This document shows positions 34,929-48,391 of a stretch of DNA of 64,000 bases, piece after piece (the stretch's first letter is position 1; every line of letters begins with the position of its first letter). The stretch spans positions 268,530-332,529 of the forward strand of contig JAWZYV010012512.1 of the NCBI GenBank assembly GCA_038373885.1. Reading direction: 5' to 3'. This DNA is from Cheiracanthium punctorium (taxonomy: Eukaryota > Arthropoda > Arachnida > Araneae > Cheiracanthiidae). Below the pieces are notes generated by a model that worked only from the letters and a program-made list of their open reading frames with translations, did no database searches and was not told the DNA's origin. A program made the translations under genes and the position numbers.

Positions 34929-35439
34929 ACGATTCCCAGATGAAATTTCTCGCATTAGAGCCGTTGGCATTTATCATCTTCCTCTGCAAACCACAGATAG
35001 AACAGATGAAACAATTAATTCGCGACAACTCCATTACGCCGCGGATATTATACATTTTTAGAAAGTGATTCCATCAACCTTTCAAGTTATTAGGCAAGTT
35101 GGAGTGTATAGGCTGATTAATTTTATTTTTTACCAACTATGCGAAAAATTCCAGAGCTGGGAATCGAACCCAGGACTGCCGCATAATGCCATGCCTGGGT
35201 TCGATTCCCAGCTCTGGAATTTTTCGCATAGTTGGTAAAAAATAAAATTAATCAGCTTATACACTCCAACTTGCCTAATAACTTGAAAGGTTGATGGAAT
35301 CACTTTCTAAAAATGTATAATATCCGCGGCGTAATGGAGTTGTCGCGAATTAATTGTTTCATCTGTTCTATCTGTGGTTTGCAGAGGAAGATGATAAATG
35401 CCAACGGCTCTAATGCGAGAAATTTCATCTGGGAATCGT

Positions 35440-35509
35440 CCCAGAGTAGCTCAGTGGTAGAGCACCTGCGCGTTATGCGGCAGTCCTGGGTTCGATTCCC
35501 AGCTCTGGA
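35440..35509 (+). tRNA. tRNA-like gene or tRNA pseudogene, inverted copy
   Basis: Same sequence on the plus strand apart from small changes in the anticodon stem (CCTGC instead of CCCGC). The acceptor, D and T arms are intact. A half-copy pair (T arm and 3' acceptor only) meets head to head at about 35,150-35,215. Confidence 0.55.
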
Positions 35510-35728
35510 ATTTTTCGCATAGTTGGTAAAAAATAAAATTAATCAGCCTATACACTCCAACTTGCCTAATAATATTTACACCAATACTTATTGTATCCTC
35601 GTGGACTAAACATAATTTCTCTATTTACAAAAATGATATAGCTTTTATTTTTAAACAGAAGGAGGGGGATATTTTATTGACTCGCTATCGCCACAGTGGC
35701 TGGAGCACAGTTCCCAGTTTTATTTGTA

Positions 35729-35904
35729 CAGTGGAACCTGTCTAATGGGACCGTCCTTAGGAAGAGCAAAACTGGTCACCTTATACAGACGGTCACCTTA
35801 CAAAGATGGTAAAGTGAGATGGTTGTAAAGCGAAATTGCATTAAAGTTGTCACTATAGACAGACGATCTCTTTACCAAGGTGGTCACTTTAGCAGGTTCC
35901 ACCG
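35729..35904. mobile_element. pogo/Tigger-type MITE
   Basis: 176 bp with ends CAGTGGAACCTGTCTAA and TTAGCAGGTTCCACCG and TA on both sides (35,727-35,728 and 35,905-35,906). Internal short repeats of GGTCACCTTA/GGTCACTTTA. Non-coding. Confidence 0.8.
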
Positions 35905-35906
35905 TA

Positions 35907-36348
35907 TTTGAATGAACGACGGCACACTGATACGGGGGGGAAATCTTCCGTTGCTCTCTTGATTTTATAGGGGACGGAGTTTGCGGTTTAGTGCAGAAAT
36001 CTTTTATCGGTAAACCCCGAATTGCCATTAGAAATTCGTAAAATTCGCGACGAGAATGCCTTCTTACCCACTGCAGTCACGTTAGACGCAGCGGCAATCA
36101 GCATCGGCCTTAAGTGATGCTGAAGCATAGACGAACAATCCAACCCTCCCCAATTTGTACAGCTTTTATTCTTTCAACTGCTCTCATAAGTTGTCCACAC
36201 AGCACCCATACGTACAAATCCTTATTATAAAAGTAAAACATATTCTAAGACATCAGACAAAGCGAGTGGCTGGCAATGTATAGCTAGTCTGGTTTTAAAA
36301 AAGAAAGCTCAAATTGTAAATAGCAGGTAATAGTGATAGTAATTGTAA
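35907..36348. other. Unassigned stretch
   Basis: No gene or element end recognised. Confidence 0.35.
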
Positions 36349-36456
36349 CCCAAGTAGCACAAATAGTTCAAAAAACGTTCAAATTACGTTGGAAGCACGT
36401 TTTTTGACGTTAAAAACGTGTTTAAAACGTTTTTTGGACTAATTGTGTTACTAGGG
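36349..36456. mobile_element. Foldback MITE of about 108 bp
   Basis: CCCAAGTAGCACAAATAGTTC and the inverted counterpart ending GACTAATTGTGTTACTAGGG form arms of about 33 bp. AAAACGTT repeats make up the interior. Confidence 0.7.
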
Positions 36457-36555
36457 AAATAGCAATTCAGGTTGGTTTATTACAGTCCTCACAGAAAAGG
36501 ATGGGAATTACTCAATCCGGAAAACTTAATGCCATCCTAAAATACAGATGATGAT

Positions 36556-36556
36556 G

Positions 36557-36597
<41 letters not shown>
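36556..36597. repeat. (CA)n microsatellite
   Basis: About 21 uninterrupted CA dinucleotides. Confidence 0.9.
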
Positions 36598-36601
<4 letters not shown>

Positions 36602-36804
36602 CAGACGCGCACAGATTTTAATAGTATAGAAGATGTGAAAAAGCTAGCTTTTTACCCACCAATTATTTTGCTGCGAGTTTTAGCATCACATCAGTACGTT
36701 TATTTTTCGACAAATCGCTTTTTAAAATCCGTTTCAAGGAGTATGCTCAATAAAGGAGACATTTTTCACGAGCCCGAACGCAATCGTGAATTACAAGGCC
36801 CGTA

Positions 36805-37130
36805 TACTTAGCCGCCTAAAAGATTCTAAATGCATTACGCTCTATGGGCCGAAATTCATTAAAGCGTATTTCAAGAGTATTGGGCTATTTCAAACGACTC
36901 AGATGTGATATATGCTGTTAAGAGTTACAAAATGAATTTCTACATTAAAATAAGTGTCTTTATCATTTATAATTCTTCTACAGGACACTCAAAAGATTTC
37001 CAATACATTATGAGCAATGGCAATTTTAGGGACATTCATCCATTTCAAGCAAATACTGTGCTACCACATAAGTTAGGTAATGGTCCGACCACGGTCACGT
37101 ACTTCCCTCAAGAACTACGCCAAAAGTCGC
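36805..37130 (-). mobile_element. Internal fragment of the Helentron-like element
   Basis: Matches 26,150-26,460: TACGCTCTATGGGCCGAAATTC, a TATTGGGCTATTTCAAACGAC block, and GGTAATGGTCCGACCACGG. The equivalent of the hAT target site reads GCTGTTAA (36,914). Homology stops at 37,130, where the Ty3 remnant begins. Confidence 0.75.
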
Positions 37131-38664
37131 AATCTCGTGCTGTTTGTTGTTGACTGAGGAATAAAAGTGCTCTCGTTTTCTTCCTCCTGCGTGGAACTTG
37201 GATACAAATCTTCCACTGTTCTAGTTGACTTAGATTTCCAGGTGCTTTGATCACCCGACCTGTCCACACGAATATGATAACGGTTTCGTCGATACTTTCC
37301 ACCATCTTCACTATTTCTTATGACATATGAGCGTGGCTGTGGGCCCACTTGATTGATTATGCCACGTTTCCAAGGTTTGTTTTCCTTGCAGAAGAACCAC
37401 ACCACTGTGTTTCTTTCGAGTTCTGAATGCTGTTTTGCATGTTTATTAGCATATTTTTGTTGCTTTTCTTGTCTTCTTCTCAGTGCTTTATTTGCTTCTG
37501 TTGTAGAGTACTTGGGGTTAAGGTGCTCACTACTTGCTGGCAGGAAGGATCTCAAGCGTCTACCCATCAACAGCTCAGCTGGGGATGGAAGATCATTTGT
37601 AGGCTGTGTTCTGTAATCCAGCAGGACTACATATAAATCTTTTCCTTCTTGATCTGCTTTTATGGGAGAGTTTCTTAGTGTTTGAACTGCCCTCTCCACT
37701 TGTCCGTTACATCTCGGGAAATAAGGGGATGTTATAGTATGTATAACACACCATTCTGTCAAGAACTGTTTTACTGCTTTAGAATCAAATGGAGGTCCCC
37801 ATCACTGATTAATTCTTCTGGAATACCGTGGCGGGCAAAAATAGACTTCATTGCTGAAATCACGGCTGTAGCGGTGGTGCCATTCATCAACTGAACTTCT
37901 ACATATTTAGAGAAGTAATCGATTATAATTATGTATTTTCGACCTTTCAGATCCATAAAGTCACATGCAACTTTTTGCCATGGTCTTTTAGGTAATGGTA
38001 CATTCAAAAGTGTTTCTTTTTTATTCGATCGTTGATTTGCTTGGCAAATTTGGCATTTTCGATGTATTCTTCAATGTCTTTGTTCATCGATGGCCAGTAA
38101 AAATATTCTCTGCCTCTAGATTTGCATGCGACTACTCCCCGGTGGGATATATGCAGTTTCTTCATGATTTCACCTCTCAAGTTTGTTGGGACTATTAATC
38201 GCTCGCCTCGACAGAGGATACCATCTGTTGTGCTATGGATTTCCTCTTTACAATGCCAGTAAGCTTTTGCAGACGATCTTGTATGCTCTTTGTCAGGCCA
38301 ACCAGTCTTCAACATGATGCCAAACGTCTTGCAGTTCAGCATCTCTAGAGGTTTCTTCTGAGAATTCTGTCCATTTTGGATCAGACGCTGAAGCTAAGAG
38401 ACAAATTTTTGCATGTATGTCTTGAAGTTAATCTTCTTCTTTGATAAATTCAGGTAGCTGAGCCCTTGACAGTGCGTCTGCTATGAGGAGTTGCTTTCCC
38501 GGTACATATGCTAAGCTCACATCATATCTGTTTAGTCTTAACAGCATACGCTGTAATCTCGGGGATACTGAATCATATAACTTTTTATTTAACCCAATTA
38601 GTGATTTATGGTCAGTTTGTACAACAACTGGTCTCCCATACGTGTAATAATGGAAATGTTCCAA
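37131..38664 (-). pseudogene. RNase H end and integrase, multiply frameshifted
   Basis: Frames at 38,428-38,664 (RNase H end with DALSRAQ), 38,004-38,342 (integrase zinc-binding region), 37,771-38,007 (integrase core with VACDFMDL) and 37,131-37,762 (NGQVERAVQTL with the catalytic Glu) follow each other in three reading frames. The second Cys pair of the HHCC finger is readable only in another frame near 38,050. The second catalytic Asp region (SD…) is split by a frameshift near 37,800. The C-terminal tail carries a chromo-less basic stretch. Confidence 0.85.
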
Positions 38665-38672
38665 GCCATAGA

Positions 38673-40345
38673 TTACGGCAGCAATTCTTTCTCAATTTGT
38701 GCGCATCTTTGTTGCGTATTTGTCAAAGATACAGATCCATATTCTACTGGTCGTGAGTCTTGTAGCATCACTGCTCCAATACCATTTTTACTTGCATCCA
38801 CAGATATAGTTACTGTCTTAGTAACATCAAAATATTGTAAGCAAGGTGCTTTTAAAATGGTCTCCTTGATTTTTTCGAAGTCTTTTTGCGTATTCTGATC
38901 CCAGAGCCACTGGTTATCCTGTTTCAGTAATGAACGAAGTGAGTGGGTGAGATCTGATAGATATGGAGTAAATTTGGAAAGGTAGGTAACCATTCCTAAG
39001 AATCGCTGTAGCTCCTCTCGATTCTTTGCTGTCACATATTCTTTAATGGCCTTCATCTTCTTAGGGTCCGCCTCTATGTCTTCATCCGTAACAACATGAC
39101 CAAGATAATTTACTCTACAGAGTGATAATTGTGTCTTTTCCAGGTTTATCTTCAAATTTGCTTTTCTGATCAAAGAAAGCGTCTTACGAAGAAGCTGACA
39201 ATGCTCATCTATTGTAGTTGACCCAAGAGCAATATCATCAAAGTATGGGATGATTGCCGGTTCTTCAAAAATTTCATCCATTGCTCTTTGAAATTCTTCT
39301 GGAGCATTATTGATTCCGAATGGCAACACTAAAAATCTATACCTGCCCCAGGGTGTACTAAATGTTGTGAGATAAGAGGAGGCTTCATCTAAGGGCAGCT
39401 GCCAGAATCCATTTTTGGCATCTAAAATTGTAAATATTTTGCAACCTTGCAATTTTGACATTAGTCTATCAGCTGATAGAATTGTATAGTGTGGACGTTT
39501 GATCGCTCTATTTAACGGTCTAGGATCTAAGCAAATGCGGAGCTTTTTTAGAGTATCCACAACAACCATATTGCTGACCCACTCGGTAGGTTCATGAACC
39601 TTTGCAATGATACCAGTTTCAGTCATACGGTGCAGTTCTTCTTTATCATGAAGTGCTAATGGTATTTTTCGTGGAGCTGCTACGTGTGGAGTATAATTGT
39701 CCTTCAATGTAATCTTTACTGTGTGATTAAGCTTTTCTATTCCGTTGAACACATCTGAAAATTCATTAATGATATCTTTGGGAGTTTCCTTTTTCTTAAG
39801 TGTTCCTCCTGGCAGAGTTTCATATACACGCTTTATTAGCCCTAGCTTTTTACAGGCTTGTAAGCCAAGAATGGGGCTAGATTCTAGTGAGGTTATAACA
39901 AAGCGACAATTCATATTTGCTTTCTCAGTTGTACATTTAAGAATGCATTCACCTATGATAGAAACTGGATTGTCACTATAATCAAGCACTGCTTGTTTTG
40001 TAGAAGTTATGGTTGGTTTGCTGGGCCATTTTGATAGCTCTGACTCTGGGATCACATTTACCTGTGCTCCTGTGTCTAGCTTGAAGTTGACCAAATTACC
40101 ATTAACTAAAATTGTGTGAAACCAGACAGAGTCTGCTTTGTTATTATTCAGCATGTTTACTGACTTGAGCTCTCCCAGATACGTGCACTCAGAGTCACTT
40201 TCATCACTAAGGCATTCCACAGCATTTACAGAACGTAATTTTTGTTGACTGCTTGATTTGCACATATTTGCCCAGTGGTTTTTTTCTGGCACAGGTTACA
40301 TCTGATTCCGTAGGCAGGACAATTCCGGCGCTCATATTTATGTCC
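38673..40345 (-). pseudogene. Gag zinc knuckle, protease, RT and RNase H start
   Basis: A CCHC knuckle (about 40,250-40,300) is split by a frameshift at an A homopolymer. The main 539-residue frame (38,673-40,292) then holds the protease motif LDTGAQ (near 40,070). It continues with the reverse transcriptase palm including LPFGINNAP and the catalytic YFDD (39,234-39,245), and the RNase H start ISVDASKNGIGA. It ends by frameshift right after QIEKELLP. Frame-preserving length and an intact YFDD suggest a fairly recent loss of function. No envelope gene is seen. Confidence 0.88.
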
Positions 40346-41611
40346 GCCACTAATTGATACAAAAATCAACCCAAATGAAAATCAACGATCTCATACATTA
40401 CAACACTCTAGAACTTGTGCTCCTACATATCCCCCCATTAAACCTTCTTACCCTAACCACTTCCTCTCATCCTACACAACTCATCCATCAACACTTCAAT
40501 AAATAAACATAAACCCAACAACTAAATCATATTCTCTCAATATAACCTCATCAAATCCAACTCATCAGTACCAACATCCTCTCATAACTAAAACCGCACT
40601 TCTCACACACACTTCATATTCCCCACACACACTACAAATAACCCAAAATTACCCCCCCACCTAAACCCAACATACCCCAATTCCACCACACTATCTATCC
40701 TCTCACACTCTTCCCCCTCCACCCTCCAAACCCTATCATCATCACCAACCAAAACAATAAAAACCAAAACCTCACTCCATATCCCTCTCAACAACCTCTC
40801 TCCACCCAAACCCCACAAACAAACTCAAAATCAACCCATTAATCAACTACCCCCATCCAAACCCCCCTCAAACCCCCCATAAACAAACCTCAACAACCCC
40901 ACAATCTAAACACAAATATCCCTCTATATACACACTATTCACCCTCCCCTCCTAAAACTACATCCTCTTACACACAAACCCAACTCCCCATTATCTCTAA
41001 AACCATACCCCATCCAAACCCCAAAACCCATCTAAAAAACTCTTCCAAACCCTCATATAACCCCAAATACCCCTCATCCCACCCATACCCACATCAATAA
41101 ATCTATATCATCTCTAGTTCTCCTATACCCACACACCCCAAACCAATCTATTAAACATCATTAAAAAATCACCCTTAACAATACCTAAATAATCCCTACA
41201 TAACAAAACACCTTCCTCATCTCACTACATACTAATCCACCATCATTCTCACCCACAAATCCTCTTCTCACCCCATACATCCCAAAAAAACCCAATAAAT
41301 AATTAAACCCCTTCCAAACCCCTCATCCCCTCAACCAAAATTCCAAATCCCATAAACACCCATCTTCCTCCAATATACTTACCACTATCTTTAACCATTC
41401 AACTCCAACTATAACTTACATAATAAAACCAACAACCCCCCCCCATCTTCCACATCCTACAAAAAAACTATACATCCACCTTCTATAACCAAACCACACT
41501 CCTAAATACCTAAAACCTTCACTTTTTCAACCCTTACTCAACCCTTTTCCTCTACTTCCCAATAACTCCAAAATTAAAAATAAATCCATCAACCCCAACC
41601 ATAAACCAATA

Positions 41612-41643
<32 letters not shown>

Positions 41644-44600
41644 ACTAACCCTTTATCCTAATATAAATCCCATGATATAATAACATACACCTCCTCAACC
41701 CTCACCAACATTCCAACAACAACCATCTCACTCTAACCTTTCAACTACCCCCAACCAACATCACAACCCCCCAATCCTACTACCACCATAGGTCCCCTCT
41801 TTGTCCAATAGTACATATATCAATCTGTATCTAATTCACACGACTGATGACCACCTAACACATCCGAATCGATAGTGTGCAAATCACTCACCACCTCGAC
41901 ACCACACGCTCAATATCTTGACATCATAGAACCCACCAACCACACTCACACTTCCACTAATATCTGGAACTCACTTATCACAAATATGTGTATCACCCCA
42001 CTTCCTCACTAGAAGTCACACATCACACACCTCACCTATATACACGCACACCTCTCACCAACCTAGAGTCAATGTACATACAAAGTCCTTGAGACCCCTA
42101 ATATCAAAACAATAGTTGCTCTGTATGTAATCTGTTGGATCAATTAGTTGTCAATATACAATACCCTTGTGTGACCACCCACCACCCTATCCCAAATCAA
42201 TAACACATCCTATACATATCTAGAAGTCATGTAAGTGTTCATAATACTCTCTATCACCATTCTGTCCCAATCTATAAATCCATTGTCTAACCTCACATCG
42301 ACAAGTTCCCCTGTGTCCAAATAGAGTGTGTGTGTATATACACACACTCTCAGTGCACATTCTCTTGTGTAGTGCAATGTCTCCTCATCTCGACTATGCA
42401 GACTGTCATAATACTATAAGAACAGTTCTGAATGTCTATGTGCCATACAATAAGAGTGTCTATGTGTAATCTCAATTGTGATACCATACTAGATATGTCA
42501 CCAACAAATTGTCATCTCTTATAACTCTCACAACCAAAGACAACTCAAATGTGACTCGATGTGTGTGTACCACATCTGAGTGTGTCTCACAGCTCCCATG
42601 TCATGTCTAAATGCTCCCATGCATGTAAATGTGTAACCATAATGGTGTGAAAACTACACTATCAAAACACATATATAACCACTTTAACAAACCCACTAAA
42701 ACTAAAGTGATGTGATTGTGTGTGTGTCTCACCCATCTTCTGTCCATCCCCTATGTTAACTAGTGATACATATCTATCTCACACTCTGTCATCACACACC
42801 TTCATGATCCCATCAATCTCACCCAAACACTCGACTACAATTCTACACAACACCTCACACACCTTGTCACTCTTACATCTGTGCCAACAATCACTGCCAT
42901 ACCTAACTACTGTCCTGTGTATTATCAACACACAACAAATATACTGCATTACAACATATCTTACCTACTAAGACACACACCTACTGTCCACATCACGCTT
43001 GTACCTCATCACATCTCCTCCAATCACCACAGCCCATCTACATATCAACATCTTAACTAACTACTACAGTCACACAGTGTCCAAGTGACACTCTATATCA
43101 CTCATAACCCACAATCTTCATACCCCACGTCCTCATCTCAACTCTAGATACACCTGTACCTGCAATCACCATACTACACTACTAAAGTGAGTATACAGAC
43201 ACATGACACACATCACCACTAGACTCTGAAACATCGTAGACTAAACACACACTCCCTAGCAAATGCATAGATAAAAGTCCCCTCATAATACTACGCCTAC
43301 TAGTGCCATACCATGACACTACCAAGTGAACTTTGTTAAGTGTGTAGACATACTAGAGGTGTGTGCACCAACACTCTAAACATATATAATATCACCTATC
43401 ATCACTTCAACAACACTATCATCCCTTCACACATATCCACTGCCCGTCTCTCACATGGATACTCTCTCGATCCATAGAATCTCTGATCTTCACACTAATA
43501 CTCTATACATCCTCTCAGTTAAATATCTGTGTGCGTGCAGTCACAATATCTATATAAGATTAAAATAGAGATAGAGAGAATACGAATAACACACTACGTT
43601 GTAATAATATACAATATTCCAAACATATAACCCTACCAAATACAAAATCCTATACCCATAATACAACAAAACATACAAACCCCATTATAAACCCTATCCC
43701 CAAATTCTCCCCCCCCCCTCCCTACTATTTATAATTCTCCCCCCCTACTCCCCACTTCCCTCACCACCAACCATCCAACACCAAACCAACTCCCCACCAC
43801 AAACACATCCCATCACTCTCCCACCCAATCTCTACAAAAAACCCTTCCTCTCCACCTACAACCCCTACCCATCCATCCCCACCATCCCCCTCCCTCCACC
43901 CACCCTAAACCACACTCCCTCATAATTCACAACATTTCCCTCATTCTCCCTTTCACAACCATCCAACCCACTTCCCAATATCCAACTATCCTCACCTCTC
44001 AACCCTCCTATCATATTACAACATTTCTCCACCTACCTCCCATATTCTCATTACTCAACAACCTATAAACATACACCCACAACCCTAAACACTACTATAC
44101 CCCCACCCCCCACCTTCCAAACTCACACTAGTATCAGACTCAACACCTCTAGAGTCATATATCACACAATCTCGACTTTATTGATATCATATACCACTCT
44201 CTTATCAACTCGAACACATCCGTGTACTGTCTTCACCACTGTACACAAGTGCTTATAACTTCATCATCTAGGCATATAAACCTCTACAATAGAATCTCAC
44301 TCTATCAATATCACACTCACTCCCCCAGTAGCTTGTATCACTCCACCTACTCATCTAATAAACCACCTAGTATTTAGATGTCTGTTATTCAACCGTGCTT
44401 TATCATAATCATACTCACAATCTTAATGAGTCCCCAGATATGTTCTACCACAAATCCACAGTGTATCCTAGTCATATCCTCTCACACACATCATGTCCAC
44501 CATCACCCTGATGCTTATCAAACACCCCACATATTGATACATAACATATTCTCTGAATACATCTTACTTTGTCTATATATCTGATTGTTGTCCCTATACT

Positions 44601-47600
44601 CCAATCCCACAAAGACTCCCTCATCTTACCACTGTCCCATATCTCCATAAAACCTCCACCTTCTATATATACTATACACCACGGTCACATAAATACTATC
44701 ACACACCTGTCCATCCCCCAGTTATCGTACATCACAGATCTTGTAACTGATCTAGTCACTTCATAAACACCAGCTACATACTCACCTATACTACACTGTG
44801 GTGGACACACCACTCACTCATCAATTCTATCACAAGTGTGTGTGTCACCCTAAGTCATATACTATCTATACTCTAAAGTTTACCACTCCATCACTTCTAT
44901 CGTGAATTAATCACCAAACCAGATCCACAACTCTCCCATGAGTCACTCCAACCCATACCCCATTCATGAATCCGCAAACATAATCACTCAACACCAAACG
45001 ACACACCTGCACATATCTATTGTGTTGTCCTGTAATCACAAAACCTGATCACACTTGCACACACATCACCTCCATACTATGTCGTCATACCAATCCACAT
45101 CTGTCTCTGATATCTTAAGTTGTCTTATAGCTCTCCCACACACAATACAATCCTCTGCAACCATTGTGTACACCTCACCAATAAAGGTCTACAATCACAC
45201 TATCCAACTCCACACCATAACAACCCTATTATGTAGACTCCTCTATAGTATGCCATCACCACTGAATTTATCAGAGTGAATCTCAACTCACCTTTGATGA
45301 TTGCTAACACTTCATCTCTGTTCTTGTAGACAGCTATAACGTGCACAGAGTCAGTGTGATTCTACATTTCCACACCTGTACTCTCATGTGTCAACTCATA
45401 CACATGTCACATCAAATCACCCATGATTCACTCCATGATTGTCGTCCACTCTCTACACATATCATATTATCACACCTTCATGCTCGCATTGTGCCTAACC
45501 CACACTCTGTGCTAAGTAAACTAATCCTCGTAATGAATCCCTGTGACTCCATTACTACCTAAGTAGAAGTCTCCCATCTCAACACCTCGATCTCTACTTT
45601 CCTCATAATAATGACATCATACTATACTCTCTACACACAATCACCACACTCAGACTCAAGGACGGCTGCATACCATCCGTGTGCGCTAATTCCGCAAATT
45701 ACCCACTCTCACTACAGTCTACTCACTCAGCCTGATGGTTCGATATATCACTCGCCTGATCATCATTGTGATTGTCACCCACCATACCTCTCTACAAACC
45801 CACAAACTACACAAGCAATCTAAATAATAGTCTGACTCTCCCCACGAAGATCTCTTATATCTCGTCCCAAGAGAGCAACAACTAGTCACAGTGTGTCTCA
45901 TATTTACGCCACTCTAGTGATCGTTGCTCTAATATCCCCCACAACTAGACTAATAAGTAGTATATACTCACCTCGTAGTGTCTCAAATTCCCCTCCCATA
46001 CGTGATAACCTCATGATTGCCCCTACCACGCTCTCACAACGCTAGTCCTAGAAAAAATACCCTCCACTACCGCTAATCGCTAGTGAGACTGATATGATGA
46101 TCTGTGTCCCCTCTCCATACCCGCATCCAGACTCGCAAAACCACATTCCCTAACTTAAATACAAGCAGAACTAGATCACATCTGTCATCATATACATAGA
46201 CATCCCAGTATAACATGCCACTATCCCTCACGTGTATCGACTCTCACTTCATACTATCACTCTGCACGCTCCAGAGACTCATCCTCTATAATCAAAAACT
46301 CTCACATTAACCGACACCTCCCATGTCTCTACACTGACGTTAGACTACCTTGTCACCTTGATGATCTAGACTCAGTATAACATCTCCACACGCCACCACT
46401 CTGTATGTGTGCTCACCTGTGTGCACAAATGTTTAGCCACCAAGCACACTAGACTGTACTCGACCTCTCCTTATCTTGACCCATATGGTTGTCGACTCAA
46501 TGTGCATGCCGTCTACACCTAAATGTTATCATCCGCAGCATCTAACACGCCACTCTCATGCTAACGTGGATGTGTGTGTGTCTAATTCCTATATGTGCTC
46601 CACGAGACACGTTGATGTGTCATATGTCTTGAGTCGAGTAGTTAGATTTCCCTATGCGCGTTACGTCACACCTATCCGTGTGTGTTTCCCACCTACTTGT
46701 CTCCGCTGCCGACATTGAGCGCCGTAGCATTATAGTAATTTATTTACTACCTTGAGAGAATATATGATATGTGATCTGTATGCTGGATACGCCAAAACCA
46801 CTAGATTCTCACCCGTGTGATCCTATCTCTCCTCGATCCTTGTAGACACAGTGCACCCGCTCCGAAGTTCAGTGTCGTCCAGTAAGAGACGTTGCACCGT
46901 ATAGTGCCACTCCCAATATGCGTGATATCTCTATCATGTCATGTCACACTCCTATCTATATTGTCTCACAATCACAAGATCTCACGCTTGTGCGCCACGA
47001 ACCGTATCATAAAATTCTAGCTCTCGGTACGCTACTGTGTGCACCTCTGCAGTGTTAGTAGACACTGTGATGTCTATACTAAATCATATATTTTAATTAC
47101 CAGTGATCTGTCTTCATCTTATGGTCTAGCAAGTCTAATTGAGAGCCCTCTCACCTCTAGTTCTATTCACTATCGATGGGTCACCATCAATGGTTAGTAG
47201 ATAAGATAGAATCACAGATCTATGGTGAATATACGCTGTCATCGTGGAGAACTACTTGCTGGTGAATACTGATGAACTCCCCCATATTTGTGTTCACCTA
47301 GTGTTTATCCTAGATAGAGTGAGTAATAATCTCCGTTATAGGACTGAGTAGATGTCCTATGTAGAAATCAGGCCAAACTACCACTTGTTTGTGGAATGAA
47401 CTCGGCGAGACAACTTCAATATCAGCTGCGCTCCGATGAGAGACTCCTGCACCAATACGTAGGACGTATGTAGATGTGGTCTCTGCTGTTCATATGTGCT
47501 GAGGTTGAGCCCGCTCAGCACTAAGTGAGTCAAGATAGTCTAGAGCGGAGTGCGTAGATGTGACGATACCGGGAGTGTACGCTCCACCCCGTCTGCTATT

Positions 47601-48135
47601 GCTGACGACCTGTCTATAGAAGTCAAATGTAGACTTGATATAGCAAGTGGCAGAGTGATGTGCACAGTATAGTATACACATAGTTTAGCTAGTGTGAGTT
47701 GAGCACATGTGTACAGTGTGGACTTGTGTATAAACTCGTGGTTGTGAGAGTTGTCTGAAATACCATGATCATATGTCAACATGCACGCCAGACGTGTACT
47801 CTTCGCGCCTAAACAGATTATTCTGTGTCAGCTGCACGCTGCGTATGCACTGGAATGGGTCTGACCGTTGTGGATTAGTGACAGAGTAGTGCTCCGATCA
47901 GAGTTAAGGTGAGCAAGTATAAGAGTAAATGAGCTCGCAATGAAGTAGTGGTGTCTATTATAGTAGTTTGAGTGATGCTGTCGCTATGTCTTGTTACTGA
48001 TTTGTGTGACGATTGGAAGTGGATAATGAGAGATGTTTCGTATGTTAGACTCGTCACGAAGTTATGGAGCACGCATCGTCGTGTGCACAGGCTGGGAGAG
48101 CTAGTGTCCTCACATGGACAGATAGCAAGATACGT
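40346..48135. other. G-starved, strand-asymmetric block with no recognisable gene
   Basis: From 40,441 to about 41,790 the plus strand is almost only A, C and T (about four G in about 1.35 kb). A second stretch at 43,621-44,128 has no G at all. Between and after these, G returns mostly within GTG, TG and AG steps and rises gradually, until G exceeds C at about 47,200-48,100. No tandem period, element end or protein family is visible. Open frames such as 42,720-42,971 are low-complexity Ser/Thr/His-rich by-products of the composition. It separates a Ty3 remnant from a Helentron-like element. An assembly or base-calling artefact is a serious possibility. Confidence 0.7.
41613..41642. repeat. 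Poly-A tract of about 30 bases
   Basis: An uninterrupted A run within the G-free part of the block, with no retroelement head beside it. Confidence 0.85.
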
Positions 48136-48391
48136 CAATATACAAACATTCATTTTTACTTTCCGAACATGTACCATGTAAGGAAAGTATTGTAATCATG
48201 AAAAAATTCGACTTCGAGATTTTGGTTTTTTTTACACGTTTTGAGGGCTTCTGAATCCATTTATGCTATTTTTACGAGATGTATGTATGTATGTGTGTAT
48301 GTGTGTGTGTGTGTATGTGTGTTTGTGTGTATGTGAGTGAACACGATAGCTCCTGAACGGAGCATTCGATTGAGCTCAAATTGGATATATA

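Larger units (their letters stand above)
34460..35570. repeat. Palindromic array of 291-bp units carrying tRNA-like genes
   Basis: Two near-identical 291-bp direct units (about 34,477-34,767 and 34,768-35,058) are followed by a partial third (35,059 to about 35,180). Then the same sequence runs in inverted order from about 35,192 to 35,568. The centre lies in the tRNA-like segment (35,175-35,195). An incidental 69-residue open frame occurs three times because of the duplication and is not a protein family. Confidence 0.88.
37131..40345 (-). mobile_element. Truncated Ty3/Gypsy-type retrotransposon (pol part)
   Basis: On the minus strand the order is Gag zinc knuckle, protease, reverse transcriptase, RNase H, integrase, which is the Ty3/Gypsy order. 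Neither LTR is found. The 3' side stops at a Helentron-like fragment (37,130). The 5' side stops at about 40,345, where the G-starved block begins, so most of gag is missing. At least four frameshifts are visible. Confidence 0.9.

Noticed and set aside
34555..35522. Three identical 69-residue open frames
   Set aside because: They are the same antisense reading of the tRNA-containing duplicated unit; the repetition comes from DNA duplication.
42720..46718. Several open frames of 65-83 codons in the G-starved block
   Set aside because: They are Ser/Thr/His/Leu-rich artefacts of a three-letter composition lacking G, with no domain, splice pattern or conservation signal.
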